Of a stretch of DNA of 64,000 nt, positions 18,573 to 26,965 are shown one piece after another. The notes beneath the pieces are model-generated. The model searched no databases and was not told where the DNA came from. It saw only the letters and a list, made by a program, of their open reading frames with translations. The stretch covers positions 1,488,001 through 1,552,000 of the forward strand of contig CAVRJA010000014.1 of NCBI GenBank assembly GCA_963721405.1. The letters run 5' to 3'. The stretch's first letter is position 1; every line of letters starts with the position of its first letter. A program made the position numbers and the translations under genes. This DNA comes from JAFNAG01 sp963721405. GTDB taxonomy: Bacteria > Acidobacteriota > UBA6911.

Positions 18573-20006
18573 TCAGGAATTGCCCGCGGCGTTGATCGCC
18601 TCGTTCCTGAAGATCCCGGCAATTTCTCCGACCGTGAAGGCCCGCATCAGCCGGGCGGCAGAGACGTAGACAATAGCCCCGGCAGCGGCGCGGAAAACAA
18701 GGTTCGCATATGGCAGCCACAGGACAGCCATGACCATGGGAACGCACGCCAATAGCGGCTTCCACAAGTCGATCGCCAGGCGCATCCGGACTACTTTCTG
18801 CGCCACACGCAGCTGGAGTAAAAGCAGCAGAACGGCTTCCGCAGTCACCATCGCGGCGGCCGAGCCCACGTAGGTATAGCGTGGTATGAGGATTATGTTC
18901 AGGCCGGCATTGAGCGCCGCGGCGAACAGCATGCACCACACAAGTGTTTGCTGGAGGCCATGGGACAGGAGGATGTTGCGCAGCACGACCCGGCAGGTCA
19001 CCAGCGGTATGACCCACATAAGGATCTCCAGCGCCCTGGCGGCCGGCGCAAACTCAGGCCCAAACACCAGGCGCATGAGTCCGGGGGCCAACACCATGCC
19101 GCCGGCTGCCAGCGGGACGGCGATCAGCAGGGTGTACCTGAACAGCACCTCGGAAACCTGACGCAATTGGACTGGATTGCCTCTGTTTTTCGCGACCAGC
19201 GGCAACAGGTTGGCGCTGTAAAGGAACACGAAGGCCGAGGCAAAGTTGATGAACTTATAGGCCGCGCTGTACTCGCCCACATCCGAGGCCGGTCTCCAGA
19301 AGCCCAGCATTAGCATGTCGAAGTTGAACAACACGACACCGAAAACGCCTTCCAGCCCCATGGGGAGGGAATGGCGCAGCACATCGCGCCACTTGTGGAA
19401 GTCGAACTTCGGCATGGGAAGACCATACTGGCCGGAGAAAGCGCGCAGCAGCCAGAAAACGGCCACGATCTCACTCCCGAACTGAAACAGCGGCACGTAG
19501 TAGAACTGGCCGGGCCGTTTGACCGTCGACAACACCAGGGCCGCGAAAACCAGGGTCGACATGATTCTAGCGATAGCCGCATACCGCATCTGCTCGGTCG
19601 CCTGGAAGACCCATTGCGGGGAAACAGCCGCCGTGAAAAACATCAGGCCGCTGAGAACGATCAGGAGCTTCAACTCTGCCGGCCTGGACAGGCGCCAGGC
19701 GGTTGCGCCCAGGACGAGGAAGGCAATGCAGCTGGTCGTCAGCCTGAGGCCGAGGAGCGTGTCGGCGTACTCACGGACGCTTCCGGGTCGGTGCGCCACT
19801 GCCTGGATGCCGTAGGTGTCCAGACCCTGCCGCGCGAACAACTCGAAGTAGGCCGCGAACGCCGTAGCGAAACCGAGGGTGCCGAAGAGGTCCTTCCCCA
19901 ATACCCGCGCGATCGAAATCATTGCCCAGAATGCGAGGAACCTGGACACCAGGTCACCAACCACGAGGATGGTGTAGTTGGCTAGAAACTTCCTGGCGTG
20001 TAGCAT
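18573..20006 (-). CDS. Lipopolysaccharide/oligosaccharide flippase (MOP superfamily, Wzx-like)
   Basis: About 477 residues with twelve or more predicted membrane helices and an N-terminus (FLANYTILVVGDLVSRFLAFWAM) typical of polysaccharide exporters of the MOP/Wzx group, which flip lipid-linked glycans across the inner membrane. The ATG at 20006 is chosen. The longer frame to 20087 would add 27 residues that simply translate the ACGAA repeat there (SDHETHERH). It lies 157 bases upstream of gmd on the same strand, in keeping with an envelope-glycan operon. Confidence 0.88.
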   Translation of the reverse strand: MLHARKFLANYTILVVGDLVSRFLAFWAMISIARVLGKDLFGTLGFATAFAAYFELFARQGLDTYGIQAVAHRPGSVREYADTLLGLRLTTSCIAFLVLGATAWRLSRPAELKLLIVLSGLMFFTAAVSPQWVFQATEQMRYAAIARIMSTLVFAALVLSTVKRPGQFYYVPLFQFGSEIVAVFWLLRAFSGQYGLPMPKFDFHKWRDVLRHSLPMGLEGVFGVVLFNFDMLMLGFWRPASDVGEYSAAYKFINFASAFVFLYSANLLPLVAKNRGNPVQLRQVSEVLFRYTLLIAVPLAAGGMVLAPGLMRLVFGPEFAPAARALEILMWVIPLVTCRVVLRNILLSHGLQQTLVWCMLFAAALNAGLNIILIPRYTYVGSAAAMVTAEAVLLLLLQLRVAQKVVRMRLAIDLWKPLLACVPMVMAVLWLPYANLVFRAAAGAIVYVSAARLMRAFTVGEIAGIFRNEAINAAGNS

Positions 20007-20038
20007 TGTGCCGGTCCCGTGCCTGATTACGGTCAGGT

Positions 20039-20085
20039 TGACATCGAAATGCACGAGATGCCTTTCGTGCGTTTCGTGGTCAGAC
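20039..20085. repeat. ACGAA/TTCGT palindrome, copy 3
   Basis: TCGAAATGCACGAGATGC faces CTTTCGTGCGTTTCGTGG. It is shorter and less regular than copies 2 and 4 but uses the same words. It lies in the 148-base gap between the flippase start and the next gene's stop, where it falsely lengthens the flippase ORF. Confidence 0.6.
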
Positions 20086-20154
20086 ATCTGCTCGCTGCGA
20101 TCCGACGCGGCGTTCTATCCGGCCGCCACAGACTAATCGGAAGACCTCCGCTTC

Positions 20155-21510
20155 TTATCTGACCCTCCGGTAAATGTTGAAGCCCAGAGAGACATCGCTG
20201 TTTTCGGCGTTGACCCCGTACCTGCCCGGCGTGAAGTCCCGGCTCGTGGATACGAGGACCGTAAACGTGTGTGCCGCCGTGCGGATCAGGAAGCCCCCTC
20301 CCACCTGGGGCTGGCGCTTGGAGAACCCGCCGAAGCCCGCCAATCGCGGAACGTATTCGCCGACAAGGGAAAACCTGCTCGTTATGGGGATGTCGGTCCC
20401 GATGCCCAGCGAGAATGTCTCGTCACTCCCGGGGTGGACAGCCAGAGACGGGTTCGCAGCGACCCTGGTATCGTCACGGCTGTTGAATACCACTGTCGGC
20501 GCCAGGAGCAGGCGCAGGGACTTGTATTCAAGAGAAGTGGGCAGCTGTATGTATGGCGAGAACTGCCTCTCGAAGTTTCGTCTGCCCTCGACCCCTGCGA
20601 GGAACGACATTTTCCAGAACGAATCCCTTCGGGTTTGAATCTCATAGCCTGCGTTGACGGCGATGACCTGATCGATCCTGGCGCGCGAAATCCCGCCGCT
20701 CAGGCGTTTGGTGAATGCGTAATTCACACCGAGGTTGATGTTCGCGCCGAAATCGATCCCGAAGGCGTCGCCTGGGGAGGAGTCTGCCAGTGACTCAAAA
20801 AAGCGATGTTGTATCAAGACCTCGAAGGTGCCCTTGTTCAGGTCAACCGGCACCGGCAGATCCACGAGCCTGGAGGTTTCGCTGATCCGCTCGGCACGGC
20901 CCGCCTCCGGCCGCGTCGGCTTCGCGACCTGCGTGCTTCCCGCCGCTCCGAGGGCAGCGCTGTAAGCACCTGCCGTATAGACGTAATCGCCGGTCGGCGA
21001 GCCGCTGGAGTCGGCGGCATTTCCCGCGGCGTTGAAAAAGACCGGGCCCCCGGAGGGATCCGGCGCCGTCCAGGTGAAATGAAACTCGACGGGCCCGTCG
21101 GCGCTTCCCCTGCGCGTTCCCTCCGACGTGTGTTCGAGGTATTGGATCCCATCGGCCTCTTTTACCTGCGTCATGGCATCGCCCGGCGCCAGCGATCCTG
21201 CCTGCTTCCCGGAATTGGCATGGCGCACGGACAGCTCAAATCCCCACCGGGATTGGCCTGGCTGCCCGATGACCACAGTGATGGAGTAGGACTGTCCCTG
21301 GGCGTAAGTCCTGGGGACACCCAGGATCTCAAACAATCCGCCGATGGTCCTTCCCTCATTAAGCTTGAAATCACTGTGACACTGATGGCAGGTATCCTCG
21401 CGGAATCCGGCCGTTATCCGGGGGATCGGTCCGGAAGAATAGCCCAGCAACAAAGCAGCCGGGAAGAGAAGCAAAAGAGGGAAAAGAAAAATCAGTCTAC
21501 GCAGTTTCAT
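20155..21510 (-). CDS. Secreted protein: c-type haem motif plus Reeler-like domain and beta-barrel-like C-terminus
   Basis: About 451 residues from the ATG at 21510 (MKLRRLIFLFPLL), which begins a signal peptide. The longer frame to 21576 is not supported. After the signal peptide comes a single CHQCH haem-binding motif. A Reeler-like domain follows (YAQGQSYSITVVIGQ, GFELSVRH, EFHFTWTAP, PVFFNAAGNAAD), then a beta-strand-rich C-terminal half of alternating hydrophobic residues (NINLGVNYAFTKRLSGGISR, SLVGEYVPRLAGFGG) like DUF5777 barrels. Likely an outer-membrane or surface redox protein; role unknown. Confidence 0.75.
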   Translation of the reverse strand: MKLRRLIFLFPLLLLFPAALLLGYSSGPIPRITAGFREDTCHQCHSDFKLNEGRTIGGLFEILGVPRTYAQGQSYSITVVIGQPGQSRWGFELSVRHANSGKQAGSLAPGDAMTQVKEADGIQYLEHTSEGTRRGSADGPVEFHFTWTAPDPSGGPVFFNAAGNAADSSGSPTGDYVYTAGAYSAALGAAGSTQVAKPTRPEAGRAERISETSRLVDLPVPVDLNKGTFEVLIQHRFFESLADSSPGDAFGIDFGANINLGVNYAFTKRLSGGISRARIDQVIAVNAGYEIQTRRDSFWKMSFLAGVEGRRNFERQFSPYIQLPTSLEYKSLRLLLAPTVVFNSRDDTRVAANPSLAVHPGSDETFSLGIGTDIPITSRFSLVGEYVPRLAGFGGFSKRQPQVGGGFLIRTAAHTFTVLVSTSRDFTPGRYGVNAENSDVSLGFNIYRRVR

Positions 21511-21764
21511 ATGGCAACTCCAGTCGGGACGGCCGATCCGTGAATCATTCGATGCCAGCAAAGCCGAGCGGTCCAACCTCCCCCAGTTTAAATGGTAGAT
21601 GAGTACTGCCCTTAAGCAAGCCGTGATTTAAGCGGTGCCGGGGCTCGAAGGTGCGAAACAGGAACGACTGCGTCCCGCAGAGCCCTTGCGGCGGCTGCGT
21701 CGCCGTTCATTGAACTCAGAAACTCGGATTTGATCTGCGTGGCGATGGGGCGGTTGCCGGGACC

Positions 21765-22040
21765 GCCGGCGTCTCGCCTAATGCCGCATACTTTTTGCAA
21801 AAAGAGGGGCGAGCAAAATGCAGGGACCTTGGACCTGGACGTAGACATAGACCTGGATTTGGACGTGGACGGGATTAAAGGTGCGCCGTTAAGTCCCAAC
21901 GCCTCAGAAACCTGTGACGCAACCTCGTCCAGGTCCACGTCGAAGTCCAGGTCCAGGTCCAAGTCCACGAGCCAAAATGGTAATTCGTATGCAAGAACGG
22001 AATTTTAGAAAAAGTATGCAGCATTAGGCGTCTCGCCGGC
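21765..22040. repeat. Hexamer-armed hairpin element 1 with long outer inverted repeats
   Basis: The outer inverted repeats 21765-21796 and 22009-22040 match as GCCGGCG-4 bases-GCCTAATGC(C/T)GCATACTTTTT. Inside, about 21827-21870 is a run of degenerate GGAC(N)T hexamers, and about 21926-21969 is the complementary GTCCAN run, around a 55-base spacer. The whole can fold into one long hairpin. Translated, the arms give DLDLD-type peptides that are not a real protein. The spacer differs from that of elements 2 and 3 (42126 and 58917). The wider gap 21511-22517 holds no intact gene. Confidence 0.75.
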
Positions 22041-22201
22041 CTGCAGCGATGCGGTTGCCGAGGCGATTAAATCGGGCAGGCTCTCGCCCGCGGTTTTCGG
22101 GTCGGGCTTTGGCTGGCGCATTGCTTTTGCCGGCGGGGCGCCGGCGCTCCCGGCGTAGACCTCAATTCTGGATGCGGAATGACCACTTGCCAATGAACTG
22201 A

Positions 22202-22441
22202 TTAGTAAGTGACTGCCTTGGTAAGCCAGGTCGAAAATCTTGCCTGCCCTGCGAACTGATCGAGGTGAATGTAGGCCGAGACATAGGCATCCTGCATGAC
22301 TTGTTCTACGGCCTTGCAGTGCGCGACCTGGAGATTGCGCTGACCGCCTACACCCTGGCGCGCCTTACGGAAGCCCGCGAGGCCGCTCAGGAAGAGCAGA
22401 ACTATAAAGCTCGACTGAACTGCACCAAAAAATACAGCCAC
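22202..22441 (-). pseudogene. Remnant of an ECF sigma factor (region 2)
   Basis: The last 30 or so residues of this short frame read EQVMQDAYVSAYIHLDQF followed by AGQARFSTWLTK, which closely matches sigma-70 region 2 (EDVVQEAYVRAY..FRGEAKFSTWL). The frame stops at once after WLTKAVTY, and no region 4 follows. Upstream residues are not sigma-like. It is a fragment of a horizontally or internally lost ECF sigma gene next to the hairpin element at 21765. Confidence 0.6.
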
Positions 22442-22499
22442 GAATCATCACGAATTTCACGAATTACGTCGTTGGTGAAATTCGTGCAATTCGTGGCTG
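22436..22499. repeat. ACGAA/TTCGT palindrome, copy 4 (best conserved)
   Basis: CAGCCACGAAT and CACGAATTTCACG on the left pair with GTGAAATTCGTG and ATTCGTGGCTG on the right with only small internal mismatches. The arms are about 27 bases. It lies immediately before the glycosyltransferase at 22518. Confidence 0.75.
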
Positions 22500-22517
22500 C
22501 CCTTAGCTTCATCCTCG

Positions 22518-24149
22518 ATGGCTGATGTTAGAATGATCGCAGCTGTGAATGCGGATTTGCTGCTTCCGGGGGGGGCGTTCGCTGCCATGCCGCAGGACAG
22601 TGGGGCCGGTCATCGAGTCAGGATCTTTCACTCCAACCAGTCTTCCCATGGGAGATTACTCCGGCGCCTCGCCTGGGCCGCCCTGCTTGGCGGCGGGCTC
22701 GCTTTGCGGTTGATCGCCATCGACAGCCGGGGACTGTGGGGAGACGAAGCCTGGCGAGTCTGGGCCGCGCGACTCCCCTCGGCGTCGGACGTGCTTCACG
22801 TTGCCTGGGCGCAACCGCCGTCCGCCCCGCTTTACTGGCTCGGACTTCACTTGTGGATCGCGGTTTTTGGCCATGGCGACGTCGCCGTGCGTTTGTTCTC
22901 GGTCCTGCCTTCCGTTGCCTGCATCGCGGCCATGTATTGGCTGGGGCTGCGGCTGGGTGGGACGTGCGCCGGGTGGATTGCTGCCGTCCTGCTGGCCGTT
23001 TCTCCGATGGCGGTGGAAGTCGGGCAGGAAGCCACCATGTACGCATGGAGCATGCTTGCCGCCACGATGACTTTAGCGGCAGGCGTCTCATGGCTGCAGA
23101 CGGGGGAGGGGCGAGCCCGCTACCTTGCCTTTGGTGCGATCCTGCTCTACCTTCACTACCTCGGTCCGCTTCTCCTGGCCTGGTTTTGCCTCGCCGGCTT
23201 GCTCGCGGTTCGAAATCCGAATCACGTAGGAATCAAGCCGGCTGTGGGGCTGCGGGCATGGTTGGGTGGGCATATCCTGCTGGCCGTGATCTGGCTGCCG
23301 TGGGCCGTCCCGATGCTCATTCGGATAGCAGAACGCTGGTCCGAGTTGCGCCAATTGCGGCATGCGGTCAGCCTGGCGGAGCTGTATGCCGTTGCCGGGC
23401 ATCTGGCGTTTTCCGCGAGCCCGCAGACGTTCTGGCCTCCCCTGTGGTCGGCTGCCGCGCTGGTCGGCTGCGGAACAATATTGGTCTGGTCGCTCTGGCG
23501 CAACCCGCACCCGGCTCCGGCGTGGCTTTGTCTTGTCATCGGACTGGGCACGATCGGCATGCTGCTGGGTGTGTCGGCTGTTACCGGGGCGTGGCTCTTC
23601 CAGCCGCGTTTTCTGACTCTGAGTCTCCCCCTGGTGCTGTGCGCCCTGGCACTGGGCATGGCTCCGCACGTGGCCGGATTGGGGAAACACACGATGGCTG
23701 CCGTGCTCGCCGCGGTCTGGATCTGCGTGCAGGCTGCGGGATTGGTCGCTTTTTACGAACGTCCCGTGCATGGTCGTGACGGCTTGCGGGAAATCGGGGC
23801 ATGGCTGTCGCGTGATGTGATGCCCACCGACGTGGTCGTCGGCAATCATCCCTATCTTCTCTGGAGTGTCGCGCAATATTTTCCGGGTAAGCTGCACGGC
23901 CTTCCATCCGACTGGGACGTGCGCCGGGGCTATCCGCTGCTCCCTCCGTCGCGCCCCGCCTGGGTCGAATCTCAACTGGCGGTCCTGCCTGAGATCGCGG
24001 GCCAGGCGCCGCGGCTCTGGCTCATTTACCTGCCGGTCGCAGATCCCGACGGAAGGCTATTGACCTCTATTCAACGCACCCATCGTCTGGTGACCTCTCA
24101 AAACTACCCGCTGGTTGGGATTTACCTGTTTGCGCGGAAGATGCCTTGA
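22518..24149 (+). CDS. GT39-like membrane glycosyltransferase (ArnT/PMT type)
   Basis: A 543-residue multi-pass membrane protein. The first helix (AALLGGGLALRLIAI) is followed by SRGLWGDEAWRVW, the acidic DE motif of GT-C/GT39 enzymes that use polyprenyl-phosphate sugars, then about ten further helices and a soluble C-terminus (HPYLLWSVAQYFPG). The start is uncertain: 22518 and 22533 are possible, and 22587 (MPQDSG) follows a G-rich tract. It probably transfers a sugar on the periplasmic side; acceptor unknown. Confidence 0.82.
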   Translation: MADVRMIAAVNADLLLPGGAFAAMPQDSGAGHRVRIFHSNQSSHGRLLRRLAWAALLGGGLALRLIAIDSRGLWGDEAWRVWAARLPSASDVLHVAWAQPPSAPLYWLGLHLWIAVFGHGDVAVRLFSVLPSVACIAAMYWLGLRLGGTCAGWIAAVLLAVSPMAVEVGQEATMYAWSMLAATMTLAAGVSWLQTGEGRARYLAFGAILLYLHYLGPLLLAWFCLAGLLAVRNPNHVGIKPAVGLRAWLGGHILLAVIWLPWAVPMLIRIAERWSELRQLRHAVSLAELYAVAGHLAFSASPQTFWPPLWSAAALVGCGTILVWSLWRNPHPAPAWLCLVIGLGTIGMLLGVSAVTGAWLFQPRFLTLSLPLVLCALALGMAPHVAGLGKHTMAAVLAAVWICVQAAGLVAFYERPVHGRDGLREIGAWLSRDVMPTDVVVGNHPYLLWSVAQYFPGKLHGLPSDWDVRRGYPLLPPSRPAWVESQLAVLPEIAGQAPRLWLIYLPVADPDGRLLTSIQRTHRLVTSQNYPLVGIYLFARKMP

Positions 24150-24219
24150 GAGGCGTAAGAAGTGAAACCTTCTGTCCCTGACACCAGGCATGTGCAATGG
24201 CGGGAGGCGGCCAGAGGCG

Positions 24220-24777
24220 TTACAGATACCGGCGTACGCGACCGCAATAACGCAAAAACTCGTCACCAAACACCTTTTGTAGAAACTGTTCCTCCGCCAA
24301 TACGATTCTGTGGTGGATCACGATGATGAATATTGCGACGAAGAGGATCAACGGGTTCGAGGTGTAGAGTACGGAAGCAAGGAGTGTTGTGTAAACGCCC
24401 ACGTACATCGGGTTGCGGCTCAGACTGAATAGTCCATCCACCTTGAGACGAGTGTCTTCTTTGGGAGATCCGATTCTGAATGAACTGCCAAGCCCAAGTC
24501 GTCCCAGGAACAAAAGGGCAAATCCCGAGATCCAGAGAAACAGGGCGGGCCACTTGAACGCTTGCGTCATTTCTATGGGGAGGATCACATCCCAGCTGCG
24601 CAGAGCCATCGCGAGCCACACCAGAACAATCGAATACTTGCTCAGGTAAAAAACGGTTCTGCCGATAGGAGGCTCGCCGTCCATATCAATGTTTTTATGC
24701 CGAAACGTCATTCCTGTGCGGAAGAGAACGGCGAGGAACAATATCGGGAACAGTGGCACGAGGTAAGGCTCGATCAT
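24220..24777 (-). CDS. Isoprenylcysteine carboxyl methyltransferase-like (ICMT/PEMT) membrane protein
   Basis: A 185-residue integral membrane protein with about five helices. The C-terminal motif DGLFSLSRNPMYVG, followed by EEQFLQKVFGDEFLRYCGRVRRY, is the SAM-binding signature of the ICMT/PEMT family (RNPMY ... E..L...FG..Y..Y...V.R). In bacteria these methylate lipids or small molecules, and a prenyl-protein substrate is unlikely. It stands alone, convergent with the glycosyltransferase at 22518. Confidence 0.82.
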   Translation of the reverse strand: MIEPYLVPLFPILFLAVLFRTGMTFRHKNIDMDGEPPIGRTVFYLSKYSIVLVWLAMALRSWDVILPIEMTQAFKWPALFLWISGFALLFLGRLGLGSSFRIGSPKEDTRLKVDGLFSLSRNPMYVGVYTTLLASVLYTSNPLILFVAIFIIVIHHRIVLAEEQFLQKVFGDEFLRYCGRVRRYL

Positions 24778-25083
24778 TGCAGGCCTCCTATCCTGAGATT
24801 TTCGCGGCTTCGTCAGAACTCCTTCTTGTACACCTCAAATGGTTCTTACGGCAAGAACCTGAAAGAGCCTGGGCGGTACCCGGACACCCACGCCTCGGGG
24901 GAAGTGGGTGGCACGATCTCCACCGTCTGTCGGGTCTTGGGGTGTGCTTCGCCAAGACTTGGTCCGGCCAGCGTCTGGAATAAGAGTTGACGCAGGATCA
25001 TCCTTTCAAAGACGAACAACTAAGCAGCCGATCGGCAGATTTCGGACTCAAAACAGGGATGCAGCTTCGCGAATGGATGTCCG

Positions 25084-25395
25084 ATGTCGGACGACAGAGC
25101 AGCAAAGACCTCAGCAGGATTATGCGGCGCGTCTTTCATACCGATGATGAAGACCACCGACCTCCGCTTGGATAACATCAGCAAATCCTGGCGCACCCTG
25201 ATGAGAGAAGCCAAAATTTCTGGATTTCGCTTCCACGATTGCCGGCATGATTTTGCCAATAAGCTGGTCATGGAAGGCGTAGATCTGAACACGGTTCGAG
25301 AGCTACTCGGCCACTCGGATATCATAATGACGCTGCGTTATGCGCACCTTGCACCCTCCAAACTCGCCGCGGCGGTCGCAAAATTAGCGCATTAA
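25084..25395 (+). pseudogene. Tyrosine recombinase (integrase) C-terminal fragment
   Basis: The frame keeps the C-terminal catalytic box of phage-type integrases: FHDCRHDFAN (HxxR), VRELLGHSD (the conserved His) and RYAHL (active-site Tyr). It lacks the SAM-like N-domain and the first catalytic Arg. The 300 bases upstream (24778-25083) show no matching N-terminal half in any frame. The fragment marks a former mobile element on the left side of the degraded region that ends at the tRNA-Ser gene. Confidence 0.7.
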
Positions 25396-25474
25396 GTTCT
25401 GTGTCTCATGGGATTCCGAATTCATCCCAAATTGGAGAGCAATCAGGCTAAAATACGTATTGGAGGCAATTCCC

Positions 25475-25687
25475 ATGACGCGAGAATTTAGCGTAATTAT
25501 CGAACGAGATGAAGAAGGAAATTATGTGGGAACTGTTCCTGCGCTACGCGGGTGCCACTCGCAGGCACGATCCCTGGATGAATTGATGGTCCGGATCCGG
25601 GAAGCTGTGGAGGTTTGCCTCGAAGCGGGCGACAGCCTGGAACCGCTCGATTTCGTTGGCGTCCAAACGATCAGCGTGGCATCGTGA
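25475..25687 (+). CDS. hicB: HicB-family antitoxin
   Basis: A 70-residue protein with the partial RNase H fold of HicB: EFSVIIERDEEGNYVGTVPALRGCHSQARSLDEL and IREAVEVCLE are the classic antitoxin strand-helix pattern. The ATG at 25475 has GGAGG about 10 bases upstream. The ORF can be read from a TTG at 25460 but that is not needed. Its stop overlaps the GTG of hicA (GTGA), so antitoxin and toxin are coupled, with the antitoxin first. It likely neutralises HicA and represses the operon. Confidence 0.85.
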   Translation: MTREFSVIIERDEEGNYVGTVPALRGCHSQARSLDELMVRIREAVEVCLEAGDSLEPLDFVGVQTISVAS

Positions 25688-25908
25688 GCCGCCTCCCCAG
25701 ATTGACCGGCAAGGAAATCATCCGCGCCCTCGCCGCTGCCGGATTTGTGGTTATTCGGGTAAAAGGGAGTCACCATTTTCTGCAACGCGCGGACGGCCGC
25801 GTAACGGTTGTTCCCACACACTCCGGAGAAATCATTGGCCCGGGATTGCTAATCAAGATCCTTCGTGATTGCGATCTGACCCCGGAACAATTTGAAGGTC
25901 TCCTCTAA
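25684..25908 (+). CDS. hicA: HicA-family mRNA interferase toxin
   Basis: A 74-residue dsRBD-like protein starting at the GTG that overlaps the hicB stop. It carries LTGKEIIRALAAAGF and VRVKGSHHFLQ equivalents (IRVKGSHHFLQ), where the His after GS is the catalytic residue of HicA ribonucleases, and a C-terminal GPGLLIKILRDCDLT helix. It cleaves mRNA when free of HicB (known for the family). The longer frame from 25615 lies inside hicB and is a shadow. Confidence 0.85.
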   Translation: MSRLPRLTGKEIIRALAAAGFVVIRVKGSHHFLQRADGRVTVVPTHSGEIIGPGLLIKILRDCDLTPEQFEGLL

Positions 25909-26148
25909 CAAAATCTAATTGCTCCGACCCGCACACTTAGTCATGTTATGAGCCTTTTCCGCTAGAGCAGACATCTAGGGTTGGAAAACTGTCCCTGTTT
26001 TATCTGTTTTTCTTTGCAGGCGCGCTCCAAGAAAGCCGCTGTCGCTGCCATTCCATGCGTCAGAAAGCGGATCGAGTGCGTCTTGTTATTGAATGCAACC
26101 TGATGTGGGATGTGATCCAATAGAGGCCAGTTCAATAGGAAGGACAGG

Positions 26149-26961
26149 ATGGAGGCCCAGAAACGGCGCCAGGTCGAATATCACGAAAGGGAACATTACC
26201 ATCGCGGAGAGCCCCGGCAAGTCGATAACAGCAATCCGTTGATTGCCTGGCTGAACGGCTACAGGCTCCGCAAGGCGGTCGAGATGATTCACGTGCCGCT
26301 GGCTGGCAAAACCATTCTCTCGCTTTGCGGCGGAGATGGGGAAGAGGCTGACTTCTTCCAGCGCCTGGGCGCCAAAGTCACCGTCGTTGACCTGTCTCCC
26401 GCAGCCATTGAGGCTGCACGCATCCGCAATCCGGCGCTGCGGTGGATCTGCATGGATGCCGAATCCCTTGCCTTTGCCGACGGCTCTTTTGACTGGGCGA
26501 TCGTGCGCGACGGCCTGCACCACCTCGCACGGCCCCTGAGAGGACTGTATGAACTGGAGCGTGTTTCCAGGGAAGGATTTGCCATATTGGAAGGTCAGGA
26601 CTCTCCTGCTGTTCGCCTCCTCTCACGCCTGGGACTTGCAGAAAGTTGGGACCCTGCAGGCGGGTATGTGTATCGTTTCAGCCGCCGCGAATTACGCAAA
26701 ATCTTCGTCTGCGTTCAGACCCTAGACGCGTGGCGCATACACACGGCCTGGCTGCCGTTCGGCAGCGATGCTCTGAAATATTTTCCCTTCATGAGGCGGT
26801 CCCTGTACCCGGTGATCAACCGCCCGTCGATCTGCAGAATACTGACCTCCGTTCCCGGCCGATGGACCCTTAAGGCCCTGTTCCGCTCATTCAACTTGCT
26901 GGTCGGTCACTGGGGAAACTCTCTTATCGTCGTGGCGTCGAAGAAAACCGCACACGGATGA
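26149..26961 (+). CDS. Class I SAM-dependent methyltransferase
   Basis: A 270-residue protein. Motif I is ILSLCGGDGEEADFFQRLG, then VTVVDLSPAAIEAA, and SFDWAIVRDGLHHLARP is the motif IV/post-IV region of Methyltransf_11. An extra C-terminal segment of about 100 residues (WRIHTAWLPFGSDALKYFPFMRR) is not part of the fold and may set specificity. It starts after a 240-base gap with no evident feature, and the next frame begins 4 bases beyond its stop. Confidence 0.85.
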   Translation: MEAQKRRQVEYHEREHYHRGEPRQVDNSNPLIAWLNGYRLRKAVEMIHVPLAGKTILSLCGGDGEEADFFQRLGAKVTVVDLSPAAIEAARIRNPALRWICMDAESLAFADGSFDWAIVRDGLHHLARPLRGLYELERVSREGFAILEGQDSPAVRLLSRLGLAESWDPAGGYVYRFSRRELRKIFVCVQTLDAWRIHTAWLPFGSDALKYFPFMRRSLYPVINRPSICRILTSVPGRWTLKALFRSFNLLVGHWGNSLIVVASKKTAHG

Positions 26962-26965
26962 AGAC

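Noticed and set aside
21612..21968. Protein with DLDLDLD repeats
   Set aside because: The repeat is a translation of the hexamer hairpin arm; the same peptide appears on both strands, and no other conserved residues are seen.
24753..24983. Possible missing N-terminal half of the integrase
   Set aside because: Translations in all three plus frames show no integrase core-binding or first-Arg motif.
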